A stretch of 64,000 nucleotides of DNA from an uncultured Bacteroidales bacterium (GTDB taxonomy: Bacteria; Bacteroidota; Bacteroidia; Bacteroidales; Paludibacteraceae). Positions within the stretch are counted from its first letter, which is position 1. Each line of letters starts with the position of its first letter. This document shows, one piece after another, positions 60,378-64,000 of the stretch. The position numbers and the translations under genes are program-made. The notes beneath the pieces are model-generated. The model was not told the origin of the DNA, made no database searches, and saw nothing but the letters and a program-made list of their open reading frames with translations. Where the stretch lies: the NCBI GenBank assembly GCA_946414805.1, contig CAMKPZ010000001.1:186001-250000 (forward strand), given 5' to 3'.

Positions 60378-61610
60378 ATGCCGAATATACCCGAAATAGC
60401 GATAGCAACGCGACTTTATTTCTCTTCCGGAAAAAACAGCCGTACTTCACGCCCTGCGGTGCGGGTGGCGCTTGCCGGAATGGTGGTCGGCGTGATGGTG
60501 ATGATCCTCACGATCTGCATCGTCGTGGGGTTCAAGCAGACCGTCACGCAGAAGGTAGCTGGTTTCGGGGCGCATATACAAGTGGTCTCTTTTGACAACA
60601 ACAATACGTATGATCTCCGGCCGATTGAGGTGTCTGATTCGCTGATGGAGGTTCTCTCTTCCTTCCCGCACGTGACATCAGCTGCGCCGTTTATCACCAA
60701 ACCCGGAATGCTCAAGACGGACAGCGATTTTGCAGGCGTGGTGCTGAAGGGAACCGATTACTGGCCTTTCTTCGAGTCCAACCTGAAGGAAGGTGCCCTT
60801 CCTCAAAAGCCGGACGAGATCTTGCTCTCCGCCTCCGTGGCAAACCGTCTGCAGCTTCATCCGGGCGATCCGGTGATCACCTATTTTGTGGACGAATCGG
60901 ATGTCCGCGCGCGGAGGTTCACTATCTCCGGTATCTATGAAACAGGCTTTGCGCAGTTTGATGACCTCTTTATCGTTACGCCGCTCGAAACGGCGCGGAG
61001 ATTGCAGTCGTGGGGGAATAACACTTATTCGGGTGTGGAGATCCTCGTGGATGATCTGCGGGAACTGGAGTCCGTAGCCGATGATATCTATTTTGCACTG
61101 GTCTATGAGATGGACGAGAACGGCTATCGCGCGTACTATGTGCAGACCCTTCAGCAGCAGAACCCTGCTATCTTTGCGTGGCTGGATCTGCTGGATATGA
61201 ATGTGGTGGTGATCATTGTGCTGATGCTTCTGGTTGCCGGTTTCAACATGGTGTCCGGGCTGATCATCCTGATCCTTGACGGCGTGCAGCTCATCGGTAC
61301 GCTCAAGGCGCTGGGAGCCGATAACCGGTTCGTGCGCCGGATCTTCCTCACACAAGCCTCCATGCTGATTGTCAAAGGAGTGCTATGGGGTAACGCTGTC
61401 GGTCTGTCGCTGGCGGCGGTCCAGTATTTCACGCACATTGTGCCCCTTGAGGCGGCTACCTATTATGTCAGCTATGTGCCGGTTGCGTTTGCCTGGGGAT
61501 GGATCATCGCCCTGAATGTGGTCACGGTCGTGCTCTCTATGCTTATCCTCCTCCTGCCCTCGATGATCATTGCGAAGATCAGTCCGGCAAAAGTGATGCA
61601 CTTTGAGTAA
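60378..61610 (+). CDS. LolC/LolE-like ABC transporter permease
   Basis: 410 aa. One membrane segment near 35-58, a long periplasmic domain, and three C-terminal segments (about 275-400), with LYFSSGKNSRTSRPAVRVALAG at the N-terminus as in LolC/E-type permeases. It likely extracts lipoproteins from the inner membrane with a LolD ATPase, which is not in this window. Its TAA stop is the first unit of a TAATTGAGAATTG array. Confidence 0.9.
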   Translation: MPNIPEIAIATRLYFSSGKNSRTSRPAVRVALAGMVVGVMVMILTICIVVGFKQTVTQKVAGFGAHIQVVSFDNNNTYDLRPIEVSDSLMEVLSSFPHVTSAAPFITKPGMLKTDSDFAGVVLKGTDYWPFFESNLKEGALPQKPDEILLSASVANRLQLHPGDPVITYFVDESDVRARRFTISGIYETGFAQFDDLFIVTPLETARRLQSWGNNTYSGVEILVDDLRELESVADDIYFALVYEMDENGYRAYYVQTLQQQNPAIFAWLDLLDMNVVVIIVLMLLVAGFNMVSGLIILILDGVQLIGTLKALGADNRFVRRIFLTQASMLIVKGVLWGNAVGLSLAAVQYFTHIVPLEAATYYVSYVPVAFAWGWIIALNVVTVVLSMLILLLPSMIIAKISPAKVMHFE

Positions 61611-61672
61611 TTGAGAATTGAGAATTGAGAATTGTGAATTGTGAATTGTGAATTGTGAATTGTGAATTGTGG
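61611..61672. repeat. GAATTGTG array between permease and GSCFA gene
   Basis: ttgagaattgagaattgaga then attgtgaattgtgaattgtg and on. Nine copies. The array begins in the stop codon of the permease gene and ends in the GTG start codon of the GSCFA gene. Confidence 0.9.
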
Positions 61673-62598
61673 TGAAACTCCAAACAGAGATAGAGATCAA
61701 GCCTTCCGCATGGAAGATCGGTTATGAGGACAAGATCCTCATGCTGGGTTCGTGTTTCTCCGACGAGATCGGTGAGCAGATGCAGCAGCGGAACATGCAG
61801 GTCACCTGCAATCCCTTCGGCACGCTCTATAACCCGCTCTCCATCGCACAGGCGATCGATTACAATTCACAATGCACAATTCACAATTCACAGTTGATTG
61901 AGTATGACGGTCTCTGGCACTCCATGGCGCACCACGGTTCGTTCTCGCGGCCGACGAAAGAGGAAGCGGAAGCGGCGGTGGCGCAATCCGTTGCAGAGAT
62001 GCAGAAGGCCTTGCGTGAAGCTACCGTGGTGATCGTCACGTTCGGCACCGCCTGGGTCTATGAAATGGTAAATGCAAAATCGGTCTGTCAGTCCGAAGGA
62101 CGATCTATCAGTGAAACGGTCTGTCAGCAAGGCGGTCTGTCAGGCAAAGCCGGTCTTGTTGTCGCCAACTGCCACAAGATGCCGGAGTCGTGGTTCACGC
62201 GCCGCCGGCTGACGGTGGACGAGATCGTCTCGGCGTGGCAACCGGTCATAGAACGCTATCCCGATAAGCATTGGATCTTCACCGTCTCGCCTATACGGCA
62301 TATCCGGGACGGACTGCATGAGAACCAACTCTCCAAGGCCACGCTTCTCATGGCTGTGAATGAAATGGTGAACCAGTCTTACAAGCGAAGCGTTCAGTAT
62401 TTCGCATCCTACGAGATCCTCCTTGACGAACTGCGCGACTACCGTTTCTATGCCGATGATCTGGTGCATCCGTCGCCGCTTGCTGTGCGGTATATATGGG
62501 AGCGTTTCGCCGACACCTTCTGCACGCCGCAGACCCGCAACCAAATGCAGATCGAGCTCAAGCGCTGGAAGCAATCGCAGCACCGCCCCTTGCATTAA
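61672..62598 (+). CDS. GSCFA domain protein, GTG start in a repeat
   Basis: 308 aa. Starts KLQTEIEIKPS as in the family; the start codon is GTG at 61672 (or 61669), itself the last unit of the GTGAATTG array. Block LMLGSCFSDEIGEQM (about 24-38) gives the family its name, followed by FGTLYNPLS and a C-terminal SPIRHIRDG...YEILLDELRDYRFYADDLVHPS, a GDSL-like hydrolase fold. Two insertions are repeat-derived: NSQCTIHNSQL (about 65-75, from AATTCACAATGCACAATTCAC) and SVCQSEGRSISETVCQQGGL (about 130-150, from CGGTCTGTCAG words). Confidence 0.9.
   Translation: MKLQTEIEIKPSAWKIGYEDKILMLGSCFSDEIGEQMQQRNMQVTCNPFGTLYNPLSIAQAIDYNSQCTIHNSQLIEYDGLWHSMAHHGSFSRPTKEEAEAAVAQSVAEMQKALREATVVIVTFGTAWVYEMVNAKSVCQSEGRSISETVCQQGGLSGKAGLVVANCHKMPESWFTRRRLTVDEIVSAWQPVIERYPDKHWIFTVSPIRHIRDGLHENQLSKATLLMAVNEMVNQSYKRSVQYFASYEILLDELRDYRFYADDLVHPSPLAVRYIWERFADTFCTPQTRNQMQIELKRWKQSQHRPLH
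61861..61905. repeat. AATTCACAATGCACAATTCAC array inside the GSCFA gene
   Basis: tacaattcacaatgcacaat then tcacaattcacagttgatt: reverse orientation of the array that precedes the gene. In frame. Confidence 0.85.
62075..62145. repeat. CGGTCTGTCAG words inside the GSCFA gene
   Basis: cggtctgtcag, cgatctatcag, cggtctgtcag, cggtctgtcag at about 20-base intervals, in frame. Confidence 0.75.
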
Positions 62599-62600
62599 AT

Positions 62601-62740
62601 CGAAAATGCGGCGGTTCGGCTCCGAAGAGCCTGTACGCGGCTATGGTTCGTCAGCCCGATGAGCAAGCTCCTCGTTCAGCCGCCCCAAGCCCCGTTCCGT
62701 CCGGCACTCAATGGTGCCGTACTACCGCCTTACAAAAATA
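62601..62740 (-). ncRNA. Structured element copy L (minus-strand reading)
   Basis: 140 nt. Read on the minus strand from the centre outward: GGCGGT (62729-62724) closes with ACCGCC (62615-62610); CGGCAC (62719-62714)/GTGCCG (62707-62702) hairpin; GGAGCTTGCTC (62671-62661); GGCTC-TTCG-GAGCC (62631-62618), with a UUCG tetraloop. It starts TATTTTTGTAAGG and ends GCCGCATTTTCG, as does copy R. Whether it is transcribed or a DNA element is open. Confidence 0.6.
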
Positions 62741-62784
62741 TCCCTTCGGGATGGAAAATGAGAAAAATACCATGCGGATCCATT

Positions 62785-62850
62785 GTGAATAGTCCATTGT
62801 GCATTGTGAATTGTGAATTGTGAATTGTGAATTGTGAATTGTGAATTGTC
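62785..62850. repeat. GTGAATTG array between the two element copies
   Basis: ttgtgaatagtccattgtgc then attgtgaattgtgaattgtg and on. The same words as at 20.7 and 61.6 kb. Confidence 0.85.
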
Positions 62851-62887
62851 CATCGCTTCGCGCTGCATAGATTTTTCTTATTTTTAT

Positions 62888-63026
62888 TATTTTTGTAAGG
62901 CAGACGGACGACTTATTGAAGTCGGGCGGAATGGGTATTGGTTTTTGAACTCTGGGAGCTTGCTCACAAGAGGGCAAAAGCCGGTGCCCATTAGGCTACA
63001 TCCGTAGCCGTCCTGCCGCATTTTCG
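62888..63026 (+). ncRNA. Structured element copy R (plus-strand reading)
   Basis: 139 nt. TATTTTTG (62888-62895) looks like a -7 box but no TTG lies 20 bases up. Then GGCAG plus GAC (62899-62909) close with GTCCTGCC (63010-63017); CGACTT (62909-62914)/AAGTCG (62919-62924) hairpin; GGAGCTTGCTC (62955-62965); GGGC/GCCC hairpin (62972-62989); GGCTAC-ATCC-GTAGCC (62994-63009); end GCCGCATTTTCG. The stem sequences differ from copy L but stay paired. Confidence 0.6.
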
Positions 63027-63027
63027 T

Positions 63028-63160
63028 TTTCTACTTTGAGCGGCTTGCCGCGGTCTTTCGACTTTCTATTTCCTCTCCGGCTTGCCGCGGTCTTCTTCAT
63101 TGTTCCACGCCGTGGTCATGTCGGGGTCATGTCGAGGGCAACCCGTGGTCAACCCGTGTC
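63028..63160. repeat. Palindromic word cluster
   Basis: Two copies of ggcttgccgcggtctt (63042-63057 and 63079-63094), the first in the palindrome GCGGC-tt-GCCGC, among ttttctactttg and tttcgactttctattt, which are the reverse complement of the word array in TonB receptor 1. Then tggtcatgtcg, gggtcatgtcg and cccgtggtcaa, cccgtgtcgtgg. Confidence 0.75.
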
Positions 63161-63282
63161 GTGGAACATCTTTTTCTCAAATCGAGTGCAAAGATAGTTC
63201 AAAAGTGAACAATGTGTTCCTTGGCAGGTGGGAATTTTATCAAAAAACTGTATTTTCCCCTTCTTTCGGGCGACTACCTTTT

Positions 63283-63651
63283 TTAGTTTTTTACGTAGAT
63301 TTTTTTTTGTTGTTCGGGGAGATAGTGCCGTTTCCAGCCGTCGCATTCCTCCGTCGTGCCGTAACGGGTGTAATAGTCGGCGTATGAGAGGGTTTGGGGC
63401 TGACGGCGGACAGCGGCTCGGGCTTGCTGCGTTTCGTCTTCCTGCGCTGCATCATCGAGTGCAAAACAAGGATTGGGATGAATGAACCCGCCCTTTTGCC
63501 GCTTGGCAGCTATCTGCTCATAGATGCGTGTCCTTTTGGCAGGATCCCACCGGTTCCAGCGTGCAAAACAACTCTCGAAACGACCTCTTGTATCGAATGT
63601 CTCAGAAGGCTGCAGCAGCTGCCATAGATCATTAAAGATAATTGTTTCCAT
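63283..63651 (-). CDS. Conserved Bacteroidetes hypothetical protein
   Basis: 122 aa from the ATG at 63649-63651. Patterns such as FESCFARWNRWDPAKRTRIYEQI, GGFIHPNPCFALDD and LSYADYYTRYGTTEECDGWKRHYLP are familiar to me from unannotated Bacteroidetes proteins, but no function is known. Probably soluble; Arg- and Gln-rich. It is the only supported gene in the last 1.4 kb. Confidence 0.65.
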   Translation of the reverse strand: METIIFNDLWQLLQPSETFDTRGRFESCFARWNRWDPAKRTRIYEQIAAKRQKGGFIHPNPCFALDDAAQEDETQQARAAVRRQPQTLSYADYYTRYGTTEECDGWKRHYLPEQQKKIYVKN

Positions 63652-64000
63652 ATTCTTCAAAAATTGCAGCAGCAGCCATCCCGCTATACTATGCTATAAC
63701 AAAGATAACGTTACAGCTGCTGCCTTTTTCTTTTTTAATTCTTTTTTGGTTCTTTTTTCTTATTGGTTTTCTTTTTCGCTAGGAGGCCTAGGAGACCTAG
63801 GGCGCTTCGTGCTTGCTACCGGCGCAGCGAAAAAAGTGCCGGTTTGATGTTGTTTGAATGGTTGGTTGAATGGTTGGTTGTCATAATGTGTAAAAGTTTT
63901 GTGCGTGGGCTGTATGCGAGTGGCCACTCAATGCACGTGCGGACACACAAACCTTTCGCGGGTTAATAATGTTTTTTATTGGTCAACAATTAAAAACAAT
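63652..64000. other. Non-coding end of the window
   Basis: No supported gene. GCAGCAGC near 63667 and GCTGCTGC near 63714 form an inverted repeat followed by T-rich DNA; taggaggcctaggagaccta and two copies of tgaatggttggt (63855-63880) are further short words. Confidence 0.7.

Larger units (their letters stand above)
62599..63282. other. Non-coding stretch with inverted structured element
   Basis: No supported gene. It holds the two facing copies of a 140-nt element (62601-62740 and 62888-63026), a GTGAATTG array between them, and GGCTTGCCGCGGTCTT and TCATGTCG words after them. Confidence 0.8.

Noticed and set aside
62496..62792. Open frames running from the end of the GSCFA gene into the element at 62.6 kb
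   Set aside because: They are in other frames than the GSCFA gene, and their sequence follows the paired stems rather than a protein pattern.
62601..63026. Insertion sequence
   Set aside because: No transposase frame lies between the inverted copies, and no target duplication was visible at the ends.
1..64000. tRNA or rRNA genes
   Set aside because: I scanned for T-arm and CCA-like patterns and rRNA words and saw none; a covariance search was not possible.

Overview
The window looks like chromosomal DNA of a gut-type Bacteroidales bacterium (phylum Bacteroidota). The evidence is the promoter grammar, TTG followed after 20 bases by TAnnTTTG, which I located 13 times with identical spacing. 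The gene content agrees: a six-gene Na+-NQR operon, SusC-style TonB receptors with a carboxypeptidase-like N-terminal domain, DUF4836, DUF6175, GSCFA, a BspA-like leucine-rich repeat protein and DUF4353 proteins. I did not try to name a genus. No rRNA, tRNA, CRISPR array, transposase or phage gene was seen.

Layout. 0-12.7 kb (minus strand): a YigZ fragment, a C1B peptidase, prfB, a DMT transporter, two tandem acyl-CoA ligases with a TetR regulator and a patatin lipase, gcvT, pepT, a lipoprotein and a 2-hydroxyacid dehydrogenase. 12.9-21.6 kb (plus): an AraC regulator, the overlapping mnmE-yicC-gmk-nadD operon, a DUF4836 lipoprotein with an FtsX-type ABC pair, and a hemolysin III protein. 21.7-28.7 kb: an AT-rich island with DUF4160/DUF2442, two structured RNA candidates and a six-gene operon of membrane and exported proteins. 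28.8-35.7 kb: glyS, comM, a YgjP-like protease, pfkA and the LRR protein. 36-41.7 kb: nqrFEDCBA. 42-50.4 kb: two TonB receptors, DUF2490, DUF4956, a VTC-type polyphosphate polymerase and an AraC regulator. 50.6-53.9 kb: three secreted proteins, two with DUF4353 beta-helix repeats. 54-62.6 kb: queH, then ffh, folD, prfA, rsmE, PAP2, a LolC/E-like permease and GSCFA. 62.6-64 kb: mostly non-coding, with an inverted pair of a structured element and one small conserved gene.

How the genes work together. The ligase/TetR/patatin block reads as a lipid-salvage unit, with a perfect 20-bp palindrome placed over the ligase promoter. The nqr operon is the respiratory Na+ pump. mnmE, queH, prfA, prfB, rsmE, ffh and glyS serve translation and protein targeting. 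The 23-28.3 kb operon makes a set of envelope proteins of unknown function.

Three things stand out. (1) Two neighbouring RNAs at 22.29-22.53 and 22.68-22.99 kb share words and a nested-helix plan although their sequences have diverged. (2) At 62.60-63.03 kb two roughly 140-nt copies of another element face each other, with compensatory changes in three stems. (3) The whole window is peppered with expansions of short words of about 9-12 bp. These fill gene gaps up to and into start and stop codons, insert in-frame peptides in conserved enzymes (yicC, mnmE, nqrA, gcvT, the GSCFA protein), and encode the hydrophobic cores of several signal peptides.
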